From Prauserella shujinwangii (GTDB lineage Bacteria; Actinomycetota; Actinomycetes; Mycobacteriales; Pseudonocardiaceae): 64,000 bases of DNA. The position numbers and the translations under genes are program-made. This document shows positions 42,620-51,548 of the stretch, in pieces. Every line of letters begins with the position of its first letter. Positions within the stretch are counted from its first letter, which is position 1. The notes beneath the pieces are model-generated. The model worked only from the letters and a program-made list of their open reading frames with translations. It searched no databases and was not told where the DNA came from. The DNA lies in NCBI RefSeq assembly GCF_003001955.1, contig NZ_PVNH01000001.1, positions 62,001 through 126,000 of the forward strand. Direction: 5' to 3'.

Positions 42620-45562
42620 ATGCGATCCCGACGACGTGCCCGGCCCCTGCGGGCGGGCCCCGTGTCCGCACTGCTCGCGCTGACGGCGCTGACGGCGCTG
42701 ACCGGTGTCGCGACGGTGAACCCGCTTCCGGCTTCGGCCGCGGCGGTGCAGTGCACTGTGGACTACCGCGTGGTCAACGAATGGGACACCGGTTTCGGCG
42801 CCGGCGTCACGATCCGCAACGCCGGTGCGGAACCGATCGACGGCTGGGAGCTCACCTGGACGTTCCAGGACGGCCAGCGGGTGACCGACCTGTGGAACGG
42901 CACGGTCAGCCAGGACGGCGGCGCGGTGAGCGTCCGCAACGCGGGCTGGAACGCCACGATCCCCGTGTCCGGCTCGGTGGAGTTCGGGTTCAACGCGGCC
43001 AAGTCCGGCGCCAACCGGGCCCCGGCCGACTTCGCCGTCAACGGGACGCCGTGCACCGGGCCGAACGAGGCGCCGGACGTCCGGCTCACCGCGCCGGCCG
43101 ACAACGCCACGTACACCGTGCCCGCGGCCATCGACCTGCGCGCGGACGCCACCGACGGCGACGGCACCGTGAGCAGGGTCGAGTTCTACGCCGGTACCGA
43201 GCTGCTCGGTACGGACACCTCGGCTCCGTTCGAGTACACCTGGACCGGTGCCGAGCCGGGCCGTTACTCGGTCACGGCCAGGGCCCACGACGACGGGGGC
43301 GCGTCGGCCACCTCCGCGCCGATCGCCGTCCAGGTGCTCGGCGCACCCGCGATCCGGGCCACTCCCTCGGAGGTGAACCTCCGGCAGGGCACGACGGCCA
43401 CGCTCGACGTCCGGCTCGCCACCAGCCCCGCGGCGCCGGTGACGGTGACCGTCGAACGCACGTCGGGCAGCGCGGACCTCACCGCCACGCCGACGGCACT
43501 GTCCTTCGACGCGGGCAACTGGAGCAGCCCTCGGCAGGTGACCATCGCGTCCGCGGACAACGGCGGCGCGCCGGCCTCCGCCACCTTCACCCTGTCCGCT
43601 CCCGGTCACGCCGAGGCGACGGTCACGGCGACCGAGCTCGATCCGTCCACATCGGATTACGAGACCGCGTTCCTCACGCAGTACCACAAGATCAAGGATC
43701 CGGACAGCGGCTACTTCCGCCAGTTCGGTGACCTGCTCGTGCCGTACCACTCGGTGGAGACGCTGATCGTCGAGGCGCCCGACCACGGGCACCAGACGAC
43801 GTCCGAGGCGTTCAGCTACTATCTGTGGCTCGAGGCGGCGTACGGCCGGATCCAGGGCGACTGGGAGCCGTTCGTCGCGGCGTGGGAGTCGATGGAGACC
43901 TACCTCATCCCCTCGGCGGCGGACCAGCCGACCAACGCCGCCTACGACCCGGGCAGCCCGGCGACCTACGCGCCGGAGTCGCCGAGGATGGAGGACTATC
44001 CGGTGCCGCTGGACAGCGGGGTACCCGTGGGATCGGATCCGATCGCGGACGAGCTGGCCGCCACCTACGGCACCGACGACATCTACGGCATGCACTGGCT
44101 GCTGGACGTCGACAACACCTACGGTTTCGGCCGCTGCGGCGACGGGACGACGGCGCCCGCGTACCTGAACACCTACCAGCGGGGGTCGTCGGAGTCCGTC
44201 TGGGAGACGATCCCGCAGCCGTCCTGCGACACCTTCGCGTTCGGTGGTCCGAACGGGTACCTGGACCTGTTCGTCGAGGACGCCCAGTACGCCCGGCAGT
44301 GGAAGTACACCAACGCGCCGGACGCCGACGCGCGGGCGGTGCAGGTGGCCTACCTGGCCAACCAGTGGGCGACGGAGCAGGGCAAGGGCGCGCAGATCGG
44401 CGAGGTCGTGGAGAAGGCGTCGAAGATGGGCGACTACCTGCGGTACGCGATGTTCGACAAGTACTTCAAACGGATCGGCGACTGCGTCGGCGCGGCGGCC
44501 TGCCCCGGCGGGGCAGGCAGGGACAGCCAGCACTACCTGATGTCCTGGTACTACGCCTGGGGCGGGGCCTACGACACCTCCGCGGGCTGGGCGTGGCGGA
44601 TCGGGGACGGCGCGGCGCACCAGGGCTACCAGAACCCGATGGCCGCCCACGCGCTGGCGAACGACCCGGCGCTGCGCCCGGACTCGCCGACCGGGGCCCG
44701 GGACTGGGGGCGGAGCCTCGACCGGCAGCTGGAGTTCCTGCAGTGGCTGCAGTCCGCCGAGGGCGGCATCGCCGGCGGGGCCACCAACAGCTGGGACGGG
44801 CAGTACGGGCAGCCGCCCGCCGGCTCGCCGACGTTCTACGGGATGTTCTACGACTGGCAGCCGGTGTGGCACGACCCGCCGAGCAACCGGTGGTTCGGCT
44901 TCCAGGTCTGGGGGCTGGAGCGCGTCGCCCAGCTCTACGAGCAGACCGGGGACGAGCGGGCGAAGCGGATCCTGGACAGGTGGGTGCCGTGGGCGATCGC
45001 GCACACCACGGTCGGGGAGAACGGTGAGTTCGCCATTCCCTCCGACATGGAGTGGAGCGGCGCGCCGGACACCTGGAACCCGGACGATCCGGGCGACAAC
45101 GGGAATCTCCATGTCGACGTGGTGAGCACGAGCCAGGACGTCGGGGTGGCCGCGGCCTACGCCAAGGTGCTGCTGAACTACGCCGCGGCCTCGGGCGACG
45201 GCGAGTCCCGCGCCGTGGGGGAGGGCCTGCTGGACGCGCTGCTGGCGCACACCGACTCGATCGGCATCGCGACCGAGGAGACCCGCACCGACTACGCCAG
45301 GTTCGACGACGAGTACGACCCGGCTTCGGGCGAGGGCACCTACGTCCCTCCGGGGTGGACCGGGCAGATGCCCAACGGTGACGACATCGGACCGGACTCG
45401 ACCTTCCTGTCGCTCCGCTCGTTCTACCAGGACGATCCGCAGTGGCCGAAGGTGCGGGACTATCTGGACGGTGGGCCTGCGCCGACGTTCACCTACCACA
45501 GGTTCTGGGCACAGGCGGAGATCGCGACGGCCTTCTCCACCCACGTGCGGTTGTTCGGCTGA
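42620..45562 (+). CDS. GH48 reducing-end cellobiohydrolase with N-terminal CBM2 and beta-sandwich modules
   Basis: 980-aa secreted processive cellulase. Signal peptide ...PLPASAAA; CBM2 at about 44-150 (CTVDYRVVNEWDTGFGAGV, WNGTVSQDGG); Ig-like module about 155-245 (NATYTVPAAIDLRADATDGDG); a second beta-sandwich about 248-345; then GH48 from YETAFLTQYHKIKDPDSGYF to the end. Catalytic-acid Glu is in VETLIVEAPDHGHQTTSEAF; DIYGMHWLLDVDNTYGFG and FNTY-like tunnel residues match the family. GH48 is normally single-copy and the hallmark of true cellulose degraders. GAGGAGGA precedes ATG 42620. Confidence 0.96.
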   Translation: MRSRRRARPLRAGPVSALLALTALTALTGVATVNPLPASAAAVQCTVDYRVVNEWDTGFGAGVTIRNAGAEPIDGWELTWTFQDGQRVTDLWNGTVSQDGGAVSVRNAGWNATIPVSGSVEFGFNAAKSGANRAPADFAVNGTPCTGPNEAPDVRLTAPADNATYTVPAAIDLRADATDGDGTVSRVEFYAGTELLGTDTSAPFEYTWTGAEPGRYSVTARAHDDGGASATSAPIAVQVLGAPAIRATPSEVNLRQGTTATLDVRLATSPAAPVTVTVERTSGSADLTATPTALSFDAGNWSSPRQVTIASADNGGAPASATFTLSAPGHAEATVTATELDPSTSDYETAFLTQYHKIKDPDSGYFRQFGDLLVPYHSVETLIVEAPDHGHQTTSEAFSYYLWLEAAYGRIQGDWEPFVAAWESMETYLIPSAADQPTNAAYDPGSPATYAPESPRMEDYPVPLDSGVPVGSDPIADELAATYGTDDIYGMHWLLDVDNTYGFGRCGDGTTAPAYLNTYQRGSSESVWETIPQPSCDTFAFGGPNGYLDLFVEDAQYARQWKYTNAPDADARAVQVAYLANQWATEQGKGAQIGEVVEKASKMGDYLRYAMFDKYFKRIGDCVGAAACPGGAGRDSQHYLMSWYYAWGGAYDTSAGWAWRIGDGAAHQGYQNPMAAHALANDPALRPDSPTGARDWGRSLDRQLEFLQWLQSAEGGIAGGATNSWDGQYGQPPAGSPTFYGMFYDWQPVWHDPPSNRWFGFQVWGLERVAQLYEQTGDERAKRILDRWVPWAIAHTTVGENGEFAIPSDMEWSGAPDTWNPDDPGDNGNLHVDVVSTSQDVGVAAAYAKVLLNYAAASGDGESRAVGEGLLDALLAHTDSIGIATEETRTDYARFDDEYDPASGEGTYVPPGWTGQMPNGDDIGPDSTFLSLRSFYQDDPQWPKVRDYLDGGPAPTFTYHRFWAQAEIATAFSTHVRLFG

Positions 45563-45585
45563 GTACCGGACCGCCGCCCGAGTGA

Positions 45586-45624
45586 CGCGGTGGTCACGCG
45601 CGCCTGCCGTGCGTGACCACCGCG
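45586..45624 (+). terminator. Terminator after GH48
   Basis: Perfect 14-bp arms CGCGGTGGTCACGC / GCGTGACCACCGCG, 11-base loop, 23 bases past the stop. Confidence 0.75.
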
Positions 45625-45676
45625 GGTGCCGCACCCGGCCGGTGTGATGCCCCTAACGGAGCACGTCGGATCGTTT

Positions 45677-45690
45677 CGTGAGCGTTCCCA
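45677..45690. promoter_or_regulatory. CebR box (degenerate), cebR promoter
   Basis: CGTGAGCGTTCCCA, 11/14 to consensus, 53 bp before the cebR-like start. Suggests autoregulation with a weaker site. Confidence 0.7.
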
Positions 45691-45742
45691 GTACGATGAG
45701 TTCGCGGTGGGGAACGACGAGTCGATCAGGGGAGCGTGCCGT

Positions 45743-46774
45743 ATGCCGGGGTCAGGCCGGGTCCGAACGGCAGGGCGACCGACGCTGGAGCAGGTCGCCG
45801 CGGAGGCGGGCGTTTCGCGCGGCACGGTCTCCCGGGTGGTCAACGGGTCGCTCGAGGTCAGCGCGGGCACACTGAAGGCGGTCCAGGATGCGATCCGGAA
45901 GCTCGGCTACGTGCCGAACCAGGCAGCGCGCAGTCTCGTGACCCGGCGTAGCGACACCGTGTTGTTCGTGGTGTCGGAGTCGGAGGCACGGGTGTTCAGC
46001 GAGCCGTTCTTCGCCGCGCTCGTCCGCGGGCTCAGCCAGGAACTGTCGGCGACCACCCTCCAGCTGAACCTGATGATGGCGAGCACGGCGCGGCAGCACG
46101 AGCGGGTCGAGCACCTCGTGCGCAACGGGCACGTGGACGGCGTCGCGCTCATCTCCCTGCACGGCGACGATCCGCTGCCCCGCAACCTGGCCGCGGCGGG
46201 CGCGCCGGTGGCCCTGAGCGGGCGGCCGATGTCCGGTATGGACGGCGTTCCCTACGTCGACGCCGACAACCTGGGAGGCGCGCGGGCCGCGACCGAGTAC
46301 CTGTACCAGCAGGGCCGCCGCCGGTTCGCCACGATCAGCGGGCCGCAGGACATGGCCGCGGGCATCGACCGGCTCGCCGGGTTCCGCTCGGCGCTGAAGG
46401 GGCGGCGCGGCGTGACCAGGCTGGTGGCTCAGGGCGACTTCGGTCAGGCGAGCGGGGAACACGCGATGCGCGAGCTGCTGTCCCGCGACCCCGGGATCGA
46501 CGCCGTGTTCGCGGCGAGCGACCTCATGGCGGCGGGTGCGTTGCGGGAGCTGCGCGCGGCGGGCCGCCGGGTGCCCGACGACGTCGCCGTGATCGGTTTC
46601 GACGACTCGGACGTGGCGCGCAACACCGATCCGGCGCTCACCAGCGTGCGCCAGCCCGTGCACGACATGGGCAAGGAGCTGGCCCGGCTGCTGACCACCC
46701 AGATCGACCGGCCGGGGCAGGAGCTCGCGCCGGTGATCCTGCCGACCGACCTCGTGTGCCGCGAGTCGGCCTGA
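45743..46774 (+). CDS. cebR: CebR-like LacI-family cellulose utilisation repressor
   Basis: 343-aa LacI regulator. HTH: LEQVAAEAGVSRGTVSRVVNGSLEVSAGTLKAVQDAI with hinge LGYVPNQAARSLVTRR, very close to Streptomyces CebR. The effector domain ends VIGFDDSDVARNTDPALTSVRQPVHDMG. CebR binds TGGGAGCGCTCCCA and is released by cellobiose/cello-oligosaccharides; at least six such sites precede the cellulase genes here, which supports the name. ATG 45743 is used, with GGGGAG upstream; the frame before it contains its own operator. Unlike Streptomyces, no cebEFG transporter or beta-glucosidase gene adjoins it. Confidence 0.9.
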   Translation: MPGSGRVRTAGRPTLEQVAAEAGVSRGTVSRVVNGSLEVSAGTLKAVQDAIRKLGYVPNQAARSLVTRRSDTVLFVVSESEARVFSEPFFAALVRGLSQELSATTLQLNLMMASTARQHERVEHLVRNGHVDGVALISLHGDDPLPRNLAAAGAPVALSGRPMSGMDGVPYVDADNLGGARAATEYLYQQGRRRFATISGPQDMAAGIDRLAGFRSALKGRRGVTRLVAQGDFGQASGEHAMRELLSRDPGIDAVFAASDLMAAGALRELRAAGRRVPDDVAVIGFDDSDVARNTDPALTSVRQPVHDMGKELARLLTTQIDRPGQELAPVILPTDLVCRESA

Positions 46775-46796
46775 GCAGGACGGCCCCGGAACAGCG

Positions 46797-47837
46797 TCAG
46801 GACAGCACCGTCAGCAGCGCGGCCGAGGCCGCGCCCGCGGCCGCGACGCCGCCGCCGACCACCGTGGTGACCCGCCAGCCGAGTGCCCTGCCGACCATCA
46901 CCATGGACGGCAGGCTCACGGCGGGCAACGTGATCAGCAGCGCCCCGCCGATCGCCGGGGCGGCTCCCGCCGTCGCGAGCGCGAGCAGAACCGGGATCTC
47001 CCCCGCGGTCGGGATCACGGCGAGCGTGCCGAGCACGGCGGCCAGCGCGACCGCCGCCAGCACGGGGACGCCCGCGCCGTCGGCGAACGGGAACAGCCAG
47101 CCCCGCAGCGCGCCCACCGCGAACACGAGGATCGCGTACTCCGGGATCAGCACGACGGCGAAGCGGGCCAGCGCACCGGTGAACCGCCTGCCCGCGGGCT
47201 CCGGGGGCAGGCCTGGGACGCCGTCGAGCCCGGCCGGGTGGCCGCCGCGCGCGAGCCGTCCGGCCAGCGCGGACACACCGGCGACGAGCAGCGCGCCGAC
47301 CGCCAGCCGGGTGGCCGCCCACTGCCAGGGGCCCACCAGCAGCAGGAACGCGAGGACGAACGGGTTGAGGACGGGGTTGCCGAGCCAGTAGGCGACCGTG
47401 GGCCGCAGGCCGGCGCCGCTGCGCCGCAACGCGTTGACGATCGGCGCGGTGCAGCAGGTGCACATCATGCTGGGCACCGCCAGCAGCGCGCCGTTGACCG
47501 TCCGGCCCGGGCCGAGCACCCGGCCGACCCAGTCACGCGGGAGGAGCGTCTCGGCGGCCGCGCCGATCACGACGGCGGCGACCAGCGCGGGCCACACGGC
47601 CTCGCCGTAGCGCACGAGGAAATCCCAGCCCGCACGCAGGCTCGGCCCCTGCCCGGTGTCCAGCAGCGAGCCGCCCTCCCACGTGTGCGTGCCGAGCAGC
47701 GTGGCGGTCTTCGCCCCGTACGGCAGCCACTTGACCAGCAGCAGCGCGACGGCCGCAACGGCGGCGCAGAGCAGCACGGCGACGGCGGGGGAGAGGGCAC
47801 GGCGCGGGTGCGGGGCGGTGTGGGCGGGCTGAACCAT
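46797..47837 (-). CDS. YraQ/UPF0718-family permease
   Basis: 346-aa membrane protein with about eight to ten spans in two halves. The signature SMMCTCCTAPIVNALRRSG with clustered cysteines, and LGNPVLNPFVLAFLLL, identify the YraQ/ArsP-like permease family (PF03773). The second half repeats the plan (IPTAGEIPVLLALATAGAAPA). Members export organo-arsenicals or unknown solutes; the cysteine cluster suggests a metal(loid) or thiol link. Convergent with cebR, 22 bases apart. Confidence 0.88.
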   Translation of the reverse strand: MVQPAHTAPHPRRALSPAVAVLLCAAVAAVALLLVKWLPYGAKTATLLGTHTWEGGSLLDTGQGPSLRAGWDFLVRYGEAVWPALVAAVVIGAAAETLLPRDWVGRVLGPGRTVNGALLAVPSMMCTCCTAPIVNALRRSGAGLRPTVAYWLGNPVLNPFVLAFLLLVGPWQWAATRLAVGALLVAGVSALAGRLARGGHPAGLDGVPGLPPEPAGRRFTGALARFAVVLIPEYAILVFAVGALRGWLFPFADGAGVPVLAAVALAAVLGTLAVIPTAGEIPVLLALATAGAAPAIGGALLITLPAVSLPSMVMVGRALGWRVTTVVGGGVAAAGAASAALLTVLS

Positions 47838-48002
47838 GGCGCGCTACTACCCGCTCCGGCCCGGGCCCACACGTGCCGCCTCCGTGGCCCCGGCCACACC
47901 GTCCCCGTGTGCTTCGGTGTCATCGGCGTCGGGTGGGCGCGCGGACGCGCGGACGGGTTTCGGGTGAGTGGTCTCGCTCTGGGTGCGCGCGTGGACCGGC
48001 GG

Positions 48003-48347
48003 TCAGGAGCGGGCGTGCTTCGCGGGCAGGGTCCGGGCGAAGGACACGCCGCGCGCGACCCACTGCTCGAGCCGGGGCGCGGTGCGCACCGCTTCCCGGT
48101 CCACCTGCAGCCACCCCCGCATCGGGCGTCCGTGCATGACCATCGGCCGTACGTGGGTGTCGTCGGTCAGCGCCGCGGACTGTGCGGGATCGACCCGGAC
48201 GAGGAGCCCGCCCCGCGAGGCGGCGGCCACCGCCATGTTGCCGTGGACGAGGAAGGCCAGGCCGCCGAACATCGGCCGCTCCGCGAGCCCGTCCTCGTCG
48301 GCGACCAGTTCGCGGACGCGGTCGGCCAGGTGCCGGTCGTAAGCCAT
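48003..48347 (-). CDS. TfoX N-terminal-domain protein
   Basis: 114-aa small protein. Sequence AERPMFGGLAFLVHGNMAVAAASRGGLLVRV is the TfoX_N signature, followed by PMRGWLQVDREAV and a C-terminal WVARGVSFARTL. Proteins of this size in actinomycetes are stand-alone TfoX_N domains of unknown role; they do not imply competence. Single gene. Confidence 0.88.
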   Translation of the reverse strand: MAYDRHLADRVRELVADEDGLAERPMFGGLAFLVHGNMAVAAASRGGLLVRVDPAQSAALTDDTHVRPMVMHGRPMRGWLQVDREAVRTAPRLEQWVARGVSFARTLPAKHARS

Positions 48348-48395
48348 GGCTCAGTGTCCCCGGAACCGGCCGCCAGGACCAGCGGGTGCGGCCGG

Positions 48396-49487
48396 TCAGG
48401 CGCCGTGCACCCGCCCAGGCCCGCGAGTGCCGCGTTCGGTCCCGCGAGTGCCGCGTTGGGGCGGGCGGGTGCTGTACTCAGGTCCGCGGGTGCTGCGTTC
48501 GGGTTCGTGAGTGCTGCGTTCGGTCCCGTGAGTGCTGCGTGGGGGCACGGAGTGCTGCGTTGGTGCGGGCTGTGTGGTTCGCGTGTGCGGGTCGGTGACG
48601 GCTGTCCGTGTCCGCGGCCTGTGCACGTGTGTTTGCGTCGTGCGATGCGGACACGCGTGCACAGATCGCGGACACGCGTGCGCAGGCGGCGGACACGCGT
48701 GCACAGATCGCGGACACGGGTGCACAGATCGCGGACACGCGTGCGCAGGCGGCGGACACGGTGGTTGGTCAGGTGCGGAGTTCGCGACATAGACGTGGAT
48801 GTCGGCTTTCGGGCCCGCGGGCAACCCGGTGCCGGACAGCAGGGTGTCGGCCAGCACGTCGGCGCGTAGCTGATCCAGGGTGCGCACCTCCCCACCAACG
48901 CGGAGTTTGCGCGCGGTGTGGTCGAGGCGGGCGTAGATGCTGCTGGCCACCTCCACCGGCAGGTCGGCGACCAGGGTGGCCATGCCGTCCTCGCCGTGGA
49001 TCAGCTCCACCCGCCGCTCAGCCCGGCGGCGCCGGGCCCGCTCAGCAGCACCCTCGGGGTCGACCCGGTGGACCTGCCGGTGCACGGCGGCGCGCAGGTT
49101 CGGCGGGTTCTTGCCCGCCAGCTTCTCCGCCATGCGGGCATCCACCTCCCTCGCTTGTTCGTCGGTCAGGCAGGCGGTGGGCTCGTGCACCTTCGACGCC
49201 TTGTATGCGTCGATCTCGCCCCGGGCCAGAGCAGCGAAGGTCTGCGGCAGGCGGGTCACCTCCGCGTCGGCGAGGTCGAGTTGCCGGGCGGCGGCCCGCT
49301 CGGTCACCGCCAGCACCAGCGCCACCTCCTGCGGCACATCCCGCGCCCGGCCCCGCAACCGGCGATACTCCGCCAGCGTCTCCAACAGCAGCGCTTGGTA
49401 GCGCGCCACCTGAGCGGCGAACTCCTCAGCCCGGCGCAGCAACACCTGACCCGACTGCGCGACACCGGGAACCACCGTGTCCGTCAT
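48396..49487 (-). CDS. DUF222/13E12-family protein with minisatellite-encoded C-terminus (HNH domain lost)
   Basis: 363-aa reading. Residues ~1-225 are DUF222 as in 13E12-repeat proteins: VPQEVALVLAVTERAAARQL, RGEIDAYKASKVHEPT, LRAAVHRQVHRVDPEGAAERARRRRAERRVEL and LDQLRADVLADTLLSG. Where the HNH nuclease domain should follow (after ADIHVYVANS), the frame enters two arrays of 21-bp repeats encoding heptads such as CPRSVHA/CPPPAHA and THEPERS/TRGPEYS. Because 21 is divisible by 3 the frame stays open to 48396. Either a truncated gene reading into repeats or a remodelled protein. ATG 49487 has GGGGAG upstream. Nuclease activity is not expected. Confidence 0.7.
   Translation of the reverse strand: MTDTVVPGVAQSGQVLLRRAEEFAAQVARYQALLLETLAEYRRLRGRARDVPQEVALVLAVTERAAARQLDLADAEVTRLPQTFAALARGEIDAYKASKVHEPTACLTDEQAREVDARMAEKLAGKNPPNLRAAVHRQVHRVDPEGAAERARRRRAERRVELIHGEDGMATLVADLPVEVASSIYARLDHTARKLRVGGEVRTLDQLRADVLADTLLSGTGLPAGPKADIHVYVANSAPDQPPCPPPAHACPRSVHPCPRSVHACPPPAHACPRSVHACPHRTTQTHVHRPRTRTAVTDPHTRTTQPAPTQHSVPPRSTHGTERSTHEPERSTRGPEYSTRPPQRGTRGTERGTRGPGRVHGA
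48427..48561. repeat. 21-bp tandem array A (GAGTGCYGCGTTCGG type)
   Basis: GTGCYGCGTT recurs at 48427, 48448, 48469, 48490, 48511, 48532 and 48552: six intervals of 21, 21, 21, 21, 21 and 20. Units diverge by several bases. Lies at the 3' end of the DUF222 gene. Confidence 0.8.
48647..48760. repeat. 21-bp tandem array B (GCGGACACGCGTGCACAGATC type)
   Basis: Unit GCGGACACGCGTGCACAGAT + C starting at 48647, 48668, 48689, 48710 and 48731, with a partial at 48752. Two variants alternate (..CACAGATC and ..CGCAGGCG). Head-to-tail with no spacers, so not a CRISPR. Confidence 0.88.
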
Positions 49488-49625
49488 GAACTCTCCCCAG
49501 TAGAAGTGATCACCACCGACACTAGCGATGTAGCGAGTCAGGTGCACCAATCACACGGGTGGAGCCAACGCTACGGAAGGTCACCACCTCGACAATCCTT
49601 TGTGGACAACACTGGGAGCCGGTAG

Positions 49626-51356
49626 TCACGATCGGCGCAGCAGGCGCCTCTTCCGGTGCCGCTCCTCGGTCCGCTCCTCGTGGATCTCCTCGAGGGACCG
49701 CATCATCGCGTCCTCGTGGATCATGAGCGGGTCGTGGCGCAGGTCGCGGTAGAGCGACACGCACAGCGCGACCATGACGAACAGGAACGGCACCGCGACG
49801 AGGATCGTCAGGTTCTGCAGGCCGGTCAGCGCGTCGTCGCCGCCGACGAGGAGCATGACGGCGGAGACCGCTCCCATCAGCACGCCCCAGAAGATCACGA
49901 TTCTCCGGTGCGGGTGCACGGAGCCTCGCTGCGACAGCGTGCCCATCACGACGGAGGCGGCGTCGGCGCCGGAGACGAAGAAGATGGACACCAGCAGCAT
50001 CACGATCACCGCGATCGGCAGGAACCAGGGCAGCGTCTCCAGCAGGGCGAACGTGGCGGCCTCCGGCCCGCCCGCACCGGCGATGTCCACTCCGGACCGT
50101 TGCCGCTCGATCGCCGCGCCGCCGAAGATGGCGAACCACAGCAGGCTCACCGCGCTCGGCACCGCGATGACGCCGCCGATGAACTGCCGGATCGTGCGGC
50201 CGCGGGAGATCCGGGCGATGAACATGCCGACGAACGGTGTCCACGAGATCCACCACGCCCAGTAGAACACGGTCCAGCCGGCGAGCCAGTCGCGCATCTC
50301 CTCGCCGCCGGTCACCCCGGCCCGGCCGGACATCTCGGCCAGCTCCCGGAAGTAGTCGCCGATCGCGTTCGGCACGAGGTTGAGGATGAGCACGGTCGGG
50401 CCAACCACGAGCACGAACACGGCGAGGACGGCCGCCAGCACCATGTTGATGTTGGACAGCCACTGGATGCCCTTGGCCACACCGGACACGGCGGAGGCGA
50501 CGAAGGCGACCGTGAGCACCGCGATGATGGCGACGAGCAGCCCGGTGGCCGGGCTGTCGATCCAGCCTGCGGCGCTCATGCCGCCGCCGACCTGCAGTGC
50601 GCCGAGCCCCAGCGAGGCCGCCGAGCCGAACAGCGTGGCGAAGATGGCCATCACGTCGATGGCCTTGCCCAGCGGGCCTGCGCTGCGCCGCCTGCCGATC
50701 AGGGGCTCGAACACCGCGCTGATGAGCTGGCTGCGCTGCTTGCGGAACGCGCTGTAGGCGATGGCGAGGCCGACGATCGCGTAGATCGCCCACGGATGCA
50801 GCGTCCAGTGGAACAGCGTCGTCGCCATGGCCGTGTGCACGGCCTCCGCCGAGTTCGGCGCCGCGCTGCCCGGCGGGGGCGCGGCCAGGTGCGCGACCGG
50901 CTCGTACACGCCGAAGAACATCAGGCCGATGCCCATGCCCGCGCTGAACATCATCGCGACCCAGGACACCGTGCGGAACTCGGGTCCCTCGCCGTCGCGG
51001 CCGAGCGGGATGCGACCGTACCTGCTGACCGCCAGGCAGAGCGCGAAGACGACGAAGGCGCTCGCGCCGAGCACGAACGCCCAGCCGCCGTACGGGATGA
51101 CGGCGTCGTTGAGCAGCGTGTCCGCCACGGCAGCGAGGCTGCCGGGCGACGCGATGCCCCACGCCACGATCGCGACGGCGAGGACGCCGGCCACCCCGAA
51201 CACCACGCGGTCGGTCTCGGCGGGGCGGTCCGCACCGCCCTCCCCGGCAGGCTGGGGCTCGCCCCGGGCGGCGGCGGTCTCCTCTGGGGCGTTCGCTCGC
51301 CGGCCGTCCCCCGTCGCGGACGCGGCCGACCCGAGCTGATCGGAGTCTGCGGACAT
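49626..51356 (-). CDS. BCCT-family betaine/choline/carnitine transporter
   Basis: 576-aa, 12-span sodium- or proton-coupled uptake protein for quaternary ammonium solutes. Signature WISWTPFVGMFIARISRGRTIR is present, as is the GMGIGLMFFGVYEPVAH helix-1' glycine stretch and FHWTLHPWAIYAI. Aromatic residues for the Trp box are in place. A ~50-residue acidic N-terminal extension and a basic C-terminal tail (ERTEERHRKRRLLRR) resemble osmosensing tails of BetP-like transporters. Start ATG 51356. Monocistronic. Confidence 0.93.
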   Translation of the reverse strand: MSADSDQLGSAASATGDGRRANAPEETAAARGEPQPAGEGGADRPAETDRVVFGVAGVLAVAIVAWGIASPGSLAAVADTLLNDAVIPYGGWAFVLGASAFVVFALCLAVSRYGRIPLGRDGEGPEFRTVSWVAMMFSAGMGIGLMFFGVYEPVAHLAAPPPGSAAPNSAEAVHTAMATTLFHWTLHPWAIYAIVGLAIAYSAFRKQRSQLISAVFEPLIGRRRSAGPLGKAIDVMAIFATLFGSAASLGLGALQVGGGMSAAGWIDSPATGLLVAIIAVLTVAFVASAVSGVAKGIQWLSNINMVLAAVLAVFVLVVGPTVLILNLVPNAIGDYFRELAEMSGRAGVTGGEEMRDWLAGWTVFYWAWWISWTPFVGMFIARISRGRTIRQFIGGVIAVPSAVSLLWFAIFGGAAIERQRSGVDIAGAGGPEAATFALLETLPWFLPIAVIVMLLVSIFFVSGADAASVVMGTLSQRGSVHPHRRIVIFWGVLMGAVSAVMLLVGGDDALTGLQNLTILVAVPFLFVMVALCVSLYRDLRHDPLMIHEDAMMRSLEEIHEERTEERHRKRRLLRRS

Positions 51357-51548
51357 GGCGTGCGCGCCTGACGCGCGCCCTCCTTCCTGCCGGTGACCGA
51401 TGCGCGAACATCGTAGGTGCCCGCGCTCTCCTGGCCGCACCCGGACCAGCGGGCTTCCGTGGAACTCCAGCCGGTGTGCAGCGGTTCTGCAGCGCCCGCC
51501 GCCAGGTTGGAAGCCGTTGTCCGAACCAACCGAAGGAGCGACGACGAC

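Noticed and set aside
42017-45634. 1205-residue minus-strand open frame across GH48
   Set aside because: Shadow of GH48; no domains, and it reads through the known CebR boxes and promoter region.
48427-48760. CRISPR-like array
   Set aside because: 21-bp units are contiguous without unique spacers and there are no cas genes; these are minisatellites.
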